Below are positions 11,197 through 23,590 of a stretch of DNA of 64,000 nucleotides, piece by piece; positions within the stretch are counted from its first letter, which is position 1; every line of letters starts with the position of its first letter. The DNA is from Boswellia sacra (lineage: Eukaryota > Streptophyta > Magnoliopsida > Sapindales > Burseraceae). The translations under genes were made by a program, and so were the position numbers. The notes below the pieces were generated by a model that was not told the origin of the DNA, ran no database searches, and saw only the letters and a list, made by a program, of their open reading frames with translations. The stretch covers positions 20,646-84,645 of the forward strand of contig SNVD02013903.1 in the NCBI GenBank assembly GCA_013180625.2, in the 5' to 3' direction.

Positions 11197-14100
11197 TCAA
11201 GTTGGAGTATAGATATTCTCTATGCCCAACGCGGAACACAGATGAAGAAAAACTCTTTTATGAACTGCCTTGGTAAAAAGATCTCCAATTTGGTCTTCAA
11301 ACTTAAAATAAGGAGTGATAATCTCTCCACTCATTACAGTCTCACGAACAAAGTGACAATCTACTTTAATGTGTTTAGTTCTTTTGTGAAAAACTGGATT
11401 GCTAGCAATATATGTTGCAGCCATATTATCACAAGACATTTTTATGGCTTTTTGAAATCAATTCTAATCTCAGTTAAAAAATTCTTGACCCACATAATCT
11501 CACATTTTGTATGAGCTATAGCATGATACTCTGCCTCTACACTGGATCTTGCAACTACATTTTGCTTCTTGCTTCTCCAAGTCACTAGATTACCTCCCAG
11601 GAAAGTACAATATCCACTCGTGGACTTTCTATCTGTTTTGAAACCAGCCCAATCAGCATCAGAATAGCCAACAATGTCCAACTCTTTACCTTTCTTATAA
11701 AGAATTCATTTACCAATGGACTGTTTTAGATATCGTAGAATTCTACATACAACCTCCCACTGGATCTTCTTCAGATTTTGTATATACTGACTAACTACTC
11801 CCACTGTAAAAGTAATATCAGGTCTAGTGATAGTAAGATAAATCAACTTTCCCACAAGACTTCTATATCTTTTCTTATCTTCAAAATCTAGACTGCTGTC
11901 ACCATCCAATATTACATTAGGATCCATAGGAGTCTCTACTGGCTTAGACCCTAACATACCTGTCTCATCAAGTAAGTCTTGCACATACTTTCTCTAAGAT
12001 AAAATGATACATTCTCTACTCCTTAAAACTTCAATACCAAGAAAGTGTCTAAGTTACCCCGAGTCTTTTGTTTGAAAATGTGTCTTTAATTGTCTTTTCA
12101 CTTCTTCTATGCCATTAGAATCACTCCCAATCACAATGATATCATCCACATAAACCACAAGTATAACAATACCTGATCTTGTACGTTTAACAAACACTGA
12201 GTGATTAGATTGACAATGGGAGAAGTTGATCGAAGCCAAAACTCCACTCAATTTTCAAACCAGGCCCTAGGTGATTGCTTCAAACTATAAATAGTCTTCT
12301 TTAACTTACAAACAGAGTTGGTTAACTCCCCCTTAGCAACAAACCCAGGTTGTTGCTCCATATAAACCTTATCGTGTAAATCACCATGCAAGAAAGCATT
12401 TTTGACATCTAGCTGGAAGAGGGGCCAACCAAAGAACACGGCTAGGAAAATGAGAATGTGGACTAAATTGAGCCTGGCAATAGGAGAAAAAGTCTCAACA
12501 TAGTCAACACCATAAGTCTGAGTATATCCTTTAGCAACAAGACATGCTTTTAAGTATTCAATAGTACCATCAGGATGATATTTGATAACAAAGACCCAAC
12601 GACAACCAACCACTTCTTTATCTTCTGGTAATTTTTGTAACTCCAATGTACCATGATCGCAGAGAGCTGACAGCTCATCTTCCATAGCTTTCCTCCAGCC
12701 AGGATGAGCCAAAGCTTCTTGGTAATTTATAGGAATAGAAACCACAGACAAATACAAAGCAAAAGAGCGAACAGATAATGATAAGGCATCAAAGAAGACA
12801 AAATGAGAGATAAGATGCCTCTGAGAATTTCTAGTACCTTTGCGAAGAGCAATAGGAAGATCAAGATTAGAATATTCATTTGTAGGAGGACTCGGATCTT
12901 GAGTAGAGGTAGACTCTTGAATAAGGGGCAAATCAGTGAGCGGTAAATCATCTTGTTTAGCAATGGATTGATGTGGTTTTCCTCGAGAATAAACTATGAG
13001 TGGTGCAGTAGATGGACGCGGTAGAACTGACACTGGTATTGGAGGATTAACTAGACCAGTATCAAGTCTAGAACCACTATATGAAAAATATGGTGTGGAC
13101 TCAAAAATGGTGACATCTGCACTTACAAAAATTTTTTCTGAGTAAGGATCAAGACATTTGTAACCTTTTTGAGCTCGAGAATATCCAAGAAAAATACATT
13201 TGGTGGACCGAGGGGACAGTTTATCAAAAACCCTATGAAGATGGACAAAACAAACACAACCAAAAATATCAGAAGAAAGAGGAAAAATAGGTTGATTAGG
13301 GAAAAAGATGGAGTACGGAGACTGAAATTGAAGAACAGAAGAAGAAATCTGATTAATGAGATAACATACGGTAAGTAATGCTTCCCCCCAATATTTTGAT
13401 GGGACTTTCTTATGAAACAATAGAGTTCGAGCCACATCTAACAAATGTCTATTTTTTCGCTCAGTAACCCCATTTTGCTGAGGGGTGTAAGCACATAATG
13501 TTTGATGTAAGATTCTATGAGTGAGACAAAAAGTAGATCATGAGGAAAATGTATATTCTGTCAGAACATAAAACTTTAATAGAAATACCAAACTGAGTCT
13601 TTATTTCATTGTAAAACATTTGCAACGTATTAGGGACCTCAGATCGATCTTTTAACAGATACAACCAAGTAACTCTAGAATGATCATCCACAAAGTATAC
13701 AAAATATTTAAACCCATGACTGTTGGTTACCCGACAAAGGCCCCATACATCTGAGTGAACCAAATCAAATGGTTGGTCACTAATTTTATTGACTCGACTA
13801 CGAAACAAAATACGAGAATATTTACCTAACTGATAAGACTCATATTCAATTTGAGTTGGACTAGAAAAATGCATATGTTGAAGCAATTTATTGGAAGGAT
13901 GACCTAAATGATAATGCCATTGTTCTGGAGAGACAGAAGAAGTGAGAGCTGTATGAGAGGACGAAAGTACTTCATAGAAGTGATAGACGCCATTCTTTTC
14001 ATATCCGCCATCAATCATCTTCCTCGTACCAAGATCATGAAAAATACAATAGGATGGAGAAAAGGTGACTGAGCAATTTAAATTCTTAGTTAACTAACTA

Positions 14101-14312
14101 ACGGATAAAAGATTAACAAGAATTTTAGGAACATATAACACCGAAGACAAATGCAAACTAGATGTACAAATGGTTCCAGACCCTTGTACTTGGGTTTTAG
14201 AACTATCAGCAAGAACAACTGATGACTATTTGTTAAAAGGGATAAAGGAATTAAAAAAGGAATCATTACCAATCATGTGAGAATAAGCTCCAGAGTCTAT
14301 AATCCAATGATG
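11197..14312 (-). pseudogene. Copia pol of the minus-strand element
   Basis: In minus-strand order: protease IIDSGAYSHMIGN near 14300; integrase HHCC region (WHYHLGHPSNKLLQ, 13925) and core (HSDVWG, FVDDHSRVTW, CSD); then LDVARTLLFHKKVPSKYWGEA at 13444. RT carries GCRWVFVIKYHPDG, AFLHGDLHDKVYMEQQPGF and YVDDI near 12150. RNase H shows SDADWAGFKTDRKSTSGY (about 11660) and ends at a stop at 11197-11199. At least six stops or frameshifts break it (near 14225, 14095, 13540, 12250, 12054 and 11700). All domains are still recognisable, so this was a complete autonomous Copia. Confidence 0.9.
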
Positions 14313-14380
14313 TGGGTACGAAGAAGAAAATAAGGCAGTGGGCTTACTTGTTTGGACTAAGGAAGCTGAAGGCTCACTGG

Positions 14381-15262
14381 CTAGTTGACTTTTAGATTTA
14401 TGATCAGACTGCCGAAATGGTGGAGCATGAGAGTTAGAGGAATTACCAAAGGAAAGACGCTCAGAGCTTTGATTTGCCCATTCAGGTTTTCCAAATTTAT
14501 ACCAACACTTTTATGAAGGATGATTAAGCCGACCACAATGGGAACAAGGAACTCTTCCACCTTGTCCTCTAATACGCCCCTAATCCGACCAGAAAAAGAT
14601 CCTCTGCCTCGACTACCAAACACAATTAAGGCAGAAGCTTCCTGATTATATTGAGAGGTGGGTAACCGTTGGAGTAGAGCATATGCCGTTTTAAGACTTG
14701 GGAGATCTTTCTCAGTCAAGTTACTATTCTTAGAACTTTCATAGACAGAATTTAAGCTAGACAGGAACTTGACAACAAATAATTCTTTGCGTTGTTTCCG
14801 TAATGTCTCAACATCAGTAGTAACAGGATGATAAGAGTTAAGCTCACCCATTAATCCTTCGATTACTCCTAAATATTCACATAATGTTCTTTCACCTTGC
14901 TGACAAGAAAATAAAGTAGAGTAAACATAAAAAATGTGAGAGACATTTTGAGATCCGCAAAACATGTCTTGAAGTAAAGTCCACAACTCTTTGGTAGTAT
15001 CAATCCACATCACAGTTGCTGCAAGTAATGGCTCCATACTCTTCCACAACCATGTAGTAATCAAATTGTCTTCCTAAATCCATTTAGCATACTCCTTTGA
15101 ATCAGATGATGGAGAATCTTGTGTAAGATAATTATGTTTTCCTTGACCAATCAAATATTTGGTTACTGCTTTCGCCCATAACTTGTAATTTGAGTCATTC
15201 AATTTTACAGCTGTGATGGAACCACCAACTCTAGGAGGATTAGAGGACGGTTGAGAAGCCAT
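14381..15262 (-). pseudogene. Copia gag of the minus-strand element
   Basis: The likely start is the ATG at 15262 (MASQPSSNPP...), followed by a DUF4219-like SITAVKLNDSNYKLWAKAV stretch. A stop near 15074 interrupts it and reading resumes at 15064 with the UBN2 region (LWTLLQDMF). A Gly/Arg-rich GSRGRGSFSGRIRG stretch and a CCHC knuckle (CSHCGRLNHPS, stop, KC) lie at about 14520-14580, after a frameshift. Gag would form the element's particle. Stops and frameshift make it non-functional. Confidence 0.8.
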
Positions 15263-15447
15263 GAAAACCCAAACACAATTTATCTTCCAAACAGAGCCAC
15301 CACTCAAAAAAAAATTTCAAGAAAAAATATGAAAATACCAAATAACACCACATGATTGGCTATGAATACTCATACAGGGATGTCGTGGTCATTGAAAAAA
15401 TAGTTGGGACATGAAACACTAATTTTTGCTCATATTCAGATGAGACA

Positions 15448-15672
15448 GTAGTTTTCTAGCGATCAAAAAATTTTTTCAACAGATTATTTTTTTAACACCG
15501 ACAAAGGGGTCTTGTTCACCAGCGACCGGCAACCTTAATGGAGTGGTTTCCGGCCATATTTAAACACTGTAGCAGATTTTTCGATGATCGAAAAATTTTT
15601 TCGGTAGACTTTTTTAGCGGAGGCAGAGGCGTTTTGTTCGCCAACGACTGACGATCTTAGAGGAGTGGACAG
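15448..15672. repeat. Degenerate direct repeat in the Copia 5' leader
   Basis: Two copies of about 120 bp share AAAAAATTTTTTC, an ACACCGAC/GGAGGCAG block, TTGTTCRCCARCGAC and GGAGTGG ends. They lie between gag and the nested MITE. Confidence 0.5.
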
Positions 15673-15703
15673 TGACAGTCACCGCTGACCGGAGGTGGGT
15701 GAT

Positions 15704-16456
15704 CTCTCGTTTAGGGTGGCAATTTTTGACACGACACGAGTTTAAGCGGGTTTGGGTTTTGGCATATTCGTGTTCGTGTCGTGTTCATGTTGGAGATGTC
15801 AACCCATTTAATAATCATGTCGTGTTTGGGTTGAGAGTCTTCGACACGTGAACACGATTATGACACGATACGATTATGACACGAACACGATTATGACACG
15901 AGTAACACGAATAACACGAATGCATATTCTACACGATTGACAAGATAACACAATTAACACTAATATTGACACGATTACAAAATAATATTAAATTTAAAAA
16001 TACTAAACTTAATATTGTAGTTTTAGACATTTTAGTCCCTACATGTATCCAAATTTTAAAATAAAAATAGAATTTTAAAAACCTAATAAATTTTATAACT
16101 TAAGATATTTTTGTCATTTAACAAAAGTTGGAAACTTGATTTTGTAACATGTCATAATCGTGTTAACGGGTCATAATCATGTTAACAGGTCATAATCATG
16201 TCAATCGGGTCGTGTCAATAATGTAAACATGTTAGACGGGTCGTGTTCGTGTCTAACACGAGCATGACCTGTTTATTATTCGTGTTAACGTGTCATGTCG
16301 TGTTACCCAGTTAATAATCGTGTCGTGTTCGTGTTGAGTCATAGTGACACGAATAATAAACAGGTCGTGTTCGTGTTGGGTCAATCTTTATCATGTCACA
16401 GCTCGACACGACACGAACACGACCTGCGAACACGAATTGTCACCCCTACTCTCTTT
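15704..16456. mobile_element. hAT-type MITE nested in the Copia leader
   Basis: The element runs 15712-16448 between TAGGGTGGCAATT and, reverse-complemented, TAGGGGTGACAATT. It is flanked by near-perfect 8-mers CTCTCGTT (15704-15711) and CTCTCTTT (16449-16456). The interior is packed with short CGTGT/ACACG-type repeats in both orientations (GTGTCGTGTTC, TCATAATCGTGTTAAC). It has no transposase. It inserted after the Copia did, or was carried in the Copia leader. A shorter relative lies at 31865-32378. Confidence 0.8.
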
Positions 16457-16546
16457 AGACAGAAATGGTTAGGGTTAGGGTTCGTAATTTTTTTTTTTAA
16501 TAAAAGAAGAGAATGAAAGGAGGATTATGATCTTGCTCTGATACCA

Positions 16547-16736
16547 TGTTGAGAGAGAGGGAGAAACGAATTTAGGAGAAATATTTGATGTATTTTCCAT
16601 TGCAAAGAGGTATACATATATATAGTATAATAAGGAATCTAAAATAGGAAAGAAAATAAAATATGTATCTAGGAAAGAGAATCAAATATGTATCTAATGA
16701 GAATACAGTCCTAAATTTCTATATAGAGATTTAACG
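16547..16736 (-). repeat. 5' LTR of the minus-strand Copia, with adjacent primer site
   Basis: It aligns over its full length with 11000-11189. The outer terminal CA (plus-strand view) has mutated to CG. The primer-binding site TGGTATCAGAGC lies immediately inside, at 16546-16535 on the minus strand. The LTR has ACTATATATATG as a likely TATA box for element transcription. Confidence 0.9.
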
Positions 16737-16765
16737 ACTAACAAATTTAGCAACACTTTTAAGTA

Positions 16766-16853
16766 ACAATATTATCATAGTTTTACTAGCAAGCAAGGCA
16801 CTCAAATAAACAATATTATCATAGTTTTACTAGCAAGCAAGGCACTCAAATAA
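16766..16853. repeat. 44-bp direct tandem duplication
   Basis: A unit starting ACAATATTATCATAG and ending GCACTCAAATA occurs twice, at 16766 and 16810, identical over its length. It lies just downstream of the Copia insertion and suggests a recent local duplication. Confidence 0.9.
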
Positions 16854-17395
16854 CTTGATCACTGAACCAAACATCAATTTGGACATTAGATAGCTTGGTT
16901 CATGCTTCAAAGTTACCTAGCTGTCAAAATAAATAGAAGTGTTAATTAACTAAAACCCAAATTTAAGGGTAATGGTGATAGTACAAAACGTGATAAACAA
17001 ATACTCTAAAACCTAGATTTAATTTGCTTGTCCTTGACTAAAACCTAAAAACAAAATTATATATATATATATGTATATATATATAGCCCTAACACACATC
17101 ATTTTCTTAGGTAATCTCTATTACATTTAACAAATGCAATAACTCTCTAAGCTCCTAACTCCTTGTAGTGGACTTTTTAATAGTTTTGTAAGAGAGAATA
17201 TAAGACTAAACAACCTCACCAACCTATTAATGTCATGTATTTTACTTCTAAAATGATGGTTAACTTATGATTCCTTATCATTATGTATTCTATAGGCTCT
17301 TCCTCCTTTGTTTATTACAATTTATTTGTAAGATTATAAACTTCACTTCTATAAGCTATGATCAAGTTCAGCATCTGGATACATTATAGATTAAT
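16854..17395. other. 3' flank of the NPF gene, no gene seen
   Basis: AT-rich sequence with an ATATATATAT run near 17057. It would hold the 3' untranslated region of the minus-strand NPF gene. I see no clear polyadenylation signal that I would defend. Confidence 0.4.
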
Positions 17396-18219
17396 TTAAA
17401 CATTGTTTCTGCTTTTATAAACGTAAGATTTAGCAAAATACAAAAATACAACCAATTCAATTGCACTAAGTCCAGCAAGTAGCCAATAAAAATAATCAAT
17501 ATGTGCACGATTGAGATTGTCAGCAAACCAGCTATCTTTGCCATGGTCTATTCCAGTTGCTTTATCAATGATAGAGACAATAAAGCTACTCAAGAAGCTC
17601 CCTACCCCAATTATGCTGTAGTAGAGGGAGATGCCAATGCTCCTCAATTCTTCGGGCACTTGATCATAGAAAAACTCCTGAAGACCAACTATAGTGAACA
17701 CATATATCTGCCAGCCCAAACAACACATATGGAGGTGCCAACCACCATATACTTATTGGAAGTGTCACATTTGGTTCATCAACTAGTCCGTATTCTTTCG
17801 CTGTTTCAAGCCTTTTCACTTCAACTAAAGCTGCAACAACCATGGAAATAATTGATAAAAGTATCCCGATTCTGATTCTTTGAAGCATTGTAATGCCTGC
17901 AGGCTTTTGGGTTAAGGCTCTTGCTATGGGAACAAGAAGTTGGTCATAGATTGGAATGAAGACGATAATGGGCACACCGATGAAGAATTGAAGTGTAGCT
18001 GCTGGAATGCTGAAGCCTGGGAAGATCTCTCTGTCCATTGTAGCCCCTTGCTTTGTGAAGAAAGTGGTGGACTGTGCAAACACAGTACCATATATCAGGC
18101 ATGTGGCCCATACGGGAACAAGCCTCATTACTGCCTTAGCTACTTCAACATCATTGACACTGCACGGTTTCCCATCTTCCAGTGAATCATCTGTTGCCAA
18201 CAAAGTTTTGTTGAGGAAC
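17396..18219 (-). pseudogene. NPF: NPF exon 4 with 4-bp frameshift
   Basis: It starts G-TTC-CTC after AATCTAG and matches the phase of exon 3 exactly. The central loop and helices 7-9 read well to GLADI at 17706. Then ATAT (17702-17705) shifts the frame and the correct reading VFTIVGLQEFFYDQVPEELRS resumes at 17701, ending at the stop 17398-17396. Without repair a short wrong tail (CVHYSWSSGVFL) would end the protein before helix 10. Confidence 0.9.
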
Positions 18220-18416
18220 CTAGATTAACGAAGAATTACGTTAGAAGATTTATGTTTTCGAATTAAACATATTTTTTTGTTCTGCACACTATCGAATGCA
18301 TTTAAATCAATGCTAATCACATATAATTTTCAAATTTAATACTAATCACATATTTTTAAATCATTTTTAAAATAGAAACACAAAATTCATATACGAAAAC
18401 AGTAGAGCAACAACGC

Positions 18417-18819
18417 TGTTACGTGTGGACGTAACAGACCTGGTTATTGGTCTTTTGCTAGGAGAAAATCTGTGCCTATTCTTACCTATTGTTGCAAGGG
18501 AAGAAAATTAATAAAGAAACAAATGGATGTGGCTGGTCTAATTCGAGGAAGACCAGGGCCTCCGAAATAAGCTTTTGCTTTTAGTCTAAATTCCTTGCCC
18601 TTCATTCCATTCAAGACAATTATTTATACATGTAATTGCAACGGAAGAAAACAAAAAAATAGGAACAACCCAACAAAAAAGTAGGAACAACCCCTGAAAA
18701 TCTTGCCCCACTTTGTAGATAATGCTCACTTTATTTGACTTAGTTATCATACCACTAAGACTATGTCCACCGAAACTTGGACTCTTATAAATTTATTATT
18801 ATTATATGAGCACATAACA
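18417..18819 (-). repeat. 3' LTR of the Reina-like element
   Basis: Plus-strand ends are TGTTACGTGTGG and CACATAACA. The polypurine tract adjoins on the right (18820-18829). Confidence 0.95.
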
Positions 18820-18849
18820 CTCCCCCCACGTTAAAAAGCTTCCTTGTCC

Positions 18850-21800
18850 TCAAGGATTAAATTCTGGATATCTCATTTTTAATTGCACCAAATCTTCCCA
18901 AGTTGCTTCAGCTGGTGGCAACCCCTCCCAATGCACTAAAACCTCTTCTTCACCTTTTCTTGTACGCCTATCTAGGATTGCTAGAGGCATAGGCATAATT
19001 GAATCTTTATCTTGAGGTAGAGTTGGCAGATTTGTTTGCACCACTACACTTTCTCCAATACGTTTCTTCAACAAGGACACATGAAAAATAGGATGTATTT
19101 TGGAGCTATCTGGTAACTTCAACTTGTATGCCACTGGTCCCACCTTTTGAATTATTTCAAATGGCCCATAAAACCTTGGTGATAGCTTGATATTTCTTTT
19201 CATGGCTACTGACACCTGACGATAAGGTTGCAGACGCAGATACACAAAGTCTCCAATTTCAAAGCTTTTTTCAATATGTCTGGTATCATATGTCTTCTTC
19301 ATTCGGTTTTGGGCATTCATCAATTGTTCTCTCAGTTCTTTCATCACTTCATCTCTATTTCTTAGTGCTAGATCAACGGCTTCCACTTGACTAGTTCCAA
19401 GAACATAAGACAATAGTGTAGGCGGCAATTTACCATAGACTATCTCATATGGAGTCTTCTTGGTTGATGAGTGGACGCTGGTGTTGTAACAATACGCTGC
19501 CCAAGGAATCCATTTCACCCATTCTTTTGGTCTATGGCTGGTGAAGCATCTTAAGTACATCTCTATTGTCCTATTAACTACCTCCGTTTGCCCATCAGTT
19601 TGGGGGTGATATGAGGAGCTAAAATTGAAACTGGTTCCCTGCAACTTGAATAATTCCTTCCAAAATAAACTCGTAAATGTAACATCTCTATCACAAACAA
19701 TACTTCCAGGCATGCCATATAATTTGAAAATCTGATCAAAGAATACTTGGGCAATACTTATGGCCGTATATGGATGTGAAATTGGGATAAAGTGAGCAAA
19801 TTTTGACAATCTATCAACAACCACAAAAATAGTTGTCTTCCCTTGAGAACTTGGGAGACCTTCAATGAAGTCCATTGAGATATCAGTCCATACCTGCAAA
19901 GGAATTGGCAATGGATGGAGGAGTCCTGCAGGAGCTGTATTATCTGCCTTGTGTCTTTGACAAACATCACATTGCTTGATAAAATCTTTTATTGTTTTTC
20001 TCATTCCCTTCCAATAAAAAACAGATCTTACCCTTTGCAAAGTCTTGTGATAACCCTCATGTGCACTTGAATGCATTTCACTCACAATTGGCTGTACTAA
20101 TTGAGAGTCTTCCAACAAGTAAATTCGGCTTTTGAAATAAAGGACTTTATTTTTATACTCCCATGGTCCTACAGCTTCCCCTTGTTCACACAATCTCACT
20201 ATTTGCTGCAAAGTTGAAATATTTTGTACTTCATCTTGAATAGATTCCAACCATTGCGGTATTGGAGTGGAAATAGCGGTAATTACTCCACTGTCATTCT
20301 GCCTTGAGAGAGCATCTGCCACCACATTTTCTTTTCCTTTTTTATATTCTATGGAGAAATCATACCCCACTAACTTTGCAAGCCATTTTTCTTGGGCTGT
20401 TGTCGTTATCCTTTGTTCCCACAAATGCTTCAAGCTTTTCTGATCAGTCCTTACAATGAATTTTCTACCAAGCAAGTATGGCCTCCACTTTTGTACCGCA
20501 AGCACTAAAGCCAACATCTCTTTTTCATAAGTAGAAAGTAACAAATTTTTACCTTGTAAAGCTTGGCTGAAAAAAGCTATTGGCCTTTTATTTTGCTGGA
20601 GAACTCCACCAATTCCAAACCCAGAGGCATCGCATTCTACAATAAAGGGTTCTTCAAAATTCGGTAAGGCTAAAACAGGGGCCTGTGTCATCACCATCTT
20701 GAGTTGCTCAAAGGAATCTTCAGCCATATGACTCCACTTGAAATTTCCTTTCTTAAGCATCTGCGTTAATGGTCTGGCAATTTTTCCATAATCCTTTATA
20801 AATTTTCTGTAATACCCTGTCAAGCCTAGAAACCCCCGCAGGCCCTTAACAGTGTTAGGTTTAGGCCATTCTAACATTGCAGTAATTTTTTCGGGATCTA
20901 CAACAACCCCTTTACTGGTAATTACATGCCCCAAGTATTTCACCTTCTCCTGCCCAAATGAACATTTTTCTCTTTTCACAAATAACTTGTTAGTTCTTAA
21001 AATAGACAACACAATATGCAAGTGTTCTAAGTGATCTTCCCATGTCTTACTGTAAATTAAAATATCATCAAAGAACACTAAAATGAACTTACGAAGAAAT
21101 TTCTTGAAAATGTCGTTCATCAAGGACTGGAAAGTGGAGGGAGCATTGGTGAGGCCAAATGGCATTACCATAAATTCATAATGCCCCTGATGAGTGCGAA
21201 ATGCAGTCTTGACGATGTCATTGGGATTCATTCGGATTTGGTGATAGCCCGATCTCAAATCCAATTTGGTGAAATATTTAGCTCCATGCAGTTCGTCAAG
21301 TAACTCATCTATAATTGGGATTGGGAACTTGTCTTTGACTGTCATCTGATTCAAAGCTCTGTAGTCAATACAAAGCCTCCAAGATCCATCATGTTTCTTC
21401 ACAAGTAATACTGGAGAGGAATATGGACTCTGACTAGGCCGAATTATCCCTGCCTTTAGCATGTCTGAAACTAGCCTCTCAATTTCATTCTTTTGAAAGT
21501 GTGGGTACCTATAAGGTCTTACACACACGGGATCACTTTCCTTTTTTAAAGGAATCTTATGATCATGTTCCCTTGGTGGTGGGAGCCCACGGGGCTCTTG
21601 AAACACATCTTTGAAATCTTGCAACACATATTCAATTTGTGAATTGAACGAAGACAATTGAAAATTGGAAGGAAAAGTACCTTGTGGGGCCATCAAAGAG
21701 AGAGAACATAGTTGTACCACAACTCCATCTTTTCTTTTCTTTAATTCCTTCTCAATTTCTTGTTCATCCACGTACTTATCTTCTCGAGGTGTCAAGCCCT

Positions 21801-23163
21801 TAAAAATCACTTCTTTCCCATCGATATTAAACTTCATGCATAATTTGGAAAAATCCCAAATAATGGGCCCCAATGTTCTCAACCATTGTGCTCCAAGCAC
21901 AACATCACATCCCTCCAAAGGGAGTAAATAAAGGTCAGCAACAATTGGAATTCCCTGAATCACCATATAAACCCCTTTACACAATCCCGCACTGGAAAGT
22001 TTTTCTCCATTTGCTACTGCCACCTCAAATTTTTCAACCCCAGTAGGATTAATCCCTATCTTTTTAGCAGCTTTATTGCTAAAAAAATTATGGGTACTTC
22101 CCGAATCTACAAGAAAGGTACAAGACTGATTTCCTACCTTTCCTTGGATCTTCATGGTTTGAGGGGCCTGAGCACCATAAATTGCATTGAGAGAAACTTC
22201 TGGTACTTCCATAATTTCTTCATTTACGTTCTCCTCTTCTCCATCATTGCTCTCTTCTTCCTCTGGCCATATTCCTTCAATCAAGAACAATTTTTTACAT
22301 CTGTGTCCTGGACTAAACTTTTCATTGCAGTTGAAGCAAAGCCCCTTTTCTCTTCTTTCCTTAAGCTTTGTGGGAGTCAACCTTTTCACTGGTATTTGAT
22401 TCTGATTTTTATTCGGTAGAGCAGCTCTGTTAAATGTTGGTTTCTTTACTTCAAAGTTGTTTAACCTCCTATTACTTTGAATACGAGACTCATACAGCCT
22501 TGCCAAACCAATTGCAGCAGAAAGAGTTGACGGACGGCATGCTTGAACGTCTGTTTTGATATTATCTTTTAGGCCACTTACAAAACAGCCAACTTGTTGT
22601 GCTGGGCTCAATCCTCCTGCTCTGATTAGCAATCTTTCAAATTGGGTTTGGTAATCTCTTACCGATCCAATTTGTTGCAATTTTGTTAGATCACCGAAAA
22701 AATCTTGAAATTATGTTGGATCATACCTATTATGTAATCCTCCTTTGAAAACTTCCCATGTGACATTTGGAGATTCTTTTTTTATCAGCTGGAACCACAA
22801 TTGTGCATCCCCTTCTAAGTTAAATGAAGCTAATGCCACCATTTCTTCTTCAGGTGTATGGTGAAAATCAAAAAATTGTTCAGCCCTACAAATCCAACTA
22901 GTAGGATCGCCTTCCCCATCGTAACGAGGAAAATCAAGTTTGACTGTTTTAGGATGATAAGTGTTGAAAGAAGTTTCTCTGCTGGCTCCTCCTTTACGGG
23001 CTGCACTATGAGAATTCTCATCTTGTTCATGAGCTTTGGAGAATTGATCAAAACGAGCATTCATAGCCGCAAACATTTCTTGCATTTCTTTGAGCAGTCG
23101 TTCTTGACCTGTTGCAAGAGAACCCACTTCAACTTCTAAACTTTTCAGCTTTTGCTCCTCCAT
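18850..23163 (-). pseudogene. Chromovirus gag-pol polyprotein, one nonsense codon
   Basis: A single frame runs from ATG 23163 (MEEQKLKSLEVEVG) to the stop at 18850-18852, about 1437 codons, broken only by TAA at 22711-22713 after NRYDPT. In order it contains a Gag core, zinc knuckle CFNCNEKFSPGHRC, protease FLVDSGSTHNF, RT with VFFDDILIYS (FDD variant), RNase H (ECDASGFGIGGVL), integrase H2C2 (HEGYHKTLQR ... CDVCQRHK) and DDE core (MDFIEGLP, CDRDVTFTSLFW). It ends with a chromodomain including EVLVHWEGLPPAEATWEDL. Chromodomains in this family direct integration to modified chromatin. A single C-to-T change (CAA to TAA) would explain the break. Confidence 0.95.
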
Positions 23164-23183
23164 GTCTGGCTCTGATACCAAAA

Positions 23184-23586
23184 TGTTACGTGTGGACGTA
23201 ACAGACCTGGTTATTGGTCTTTTGCTAGGAGAAAATCTGTGCCTATTCTTACCTATTGTTGCAAGGGAAGAAAATTAATAAAGAAACAAATGGATGTGGT
23301 TGGTCTAATTCGAGGAAGACCAGGGCCTCCGAAATAAGCTTTTGCTTTTAGTCTAAATTCCTTGCCCTTCATTCCATTCAAGACAATTATTTATACATGT
23401 AATTGCAACGGAAGAAAACAAAAAAATAGGAACAACCCAACAAAAAAGTAGGAACAACCCCTGAAAATCTTGCCCCACTTTGTAGATAATGCTCACTTTA
23501 TTTGACTTACTTATCATAACACTAAGACTAGGTCCACCGAAACTTAGACTCTTATAAATTTATTATTATTATATGAGCACATAACA
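23184..23586 (-). repeat. 5' LTR of the Reina-like element
   Basis: Same length as the 3' LTR. The differences I count are one near 23300 and four between about 23500 and 23550. The primer-binding site lies three bases inside (23168-23180). Confidence 0.95.
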
Positions 23587-23590
23587 CTTA

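Larger units (their letters stand above)
10995..16741 (-). mobile_element. Full-length Copia LTR retrotransposon, decayed
   Basis: The element spans 11000-16736 on the minus strand with 190-bp LTRs and 5-bp target duplications ACTAA at 10995-10999 and 16737-16741. It has a tRNA-Met primer site next to the 5' LTR (16535-16546) and a polypurine tract TTGAGGGGGAG next to the 3' LTR (11190-11200). The LTRs differ at about 12 of 190 positions, so it is older than the Reina element nearby. Gag-protease-integrase-RT-RNase H are all present but full of stops. A hAT-type MITE sits in its 5' leader. Confidence 0.95.
18417..23586 (-). mobile_element. Reina-like Ty3 chromovirus retrotransposon in NPF intron 3
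   Basis: 5170 bp on the minus strand with 403-bp LTRs (18417-18819 and 23184-23586) that differ at only about five positions, so the insertion is recent. A tRNA-Met primer site TGGTATCAGAGCC lies at 23180-23168 and a polypurine tract GTGGGGGGAG at 18829-18820. Internal order is gag-protease-RT-RNase H-integrase-chromodomain. Small size, short LTRs and a C-terminal chromodomain fit Reina. Flanks AACGC (left) and CTTAT (right) do not match, so no clean target duplication is present. Confidence 0.9.

Noticed and set aside
16295..16516. Open frame in CGTGT-rich DNA
   Set aside because: A product of short MITE repeats spanning the element end.
18850..18985. Chromodomain as a captured host gene
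   Set aside because: A C-terminal chromodomain is a normal part of chromovirus integrase.
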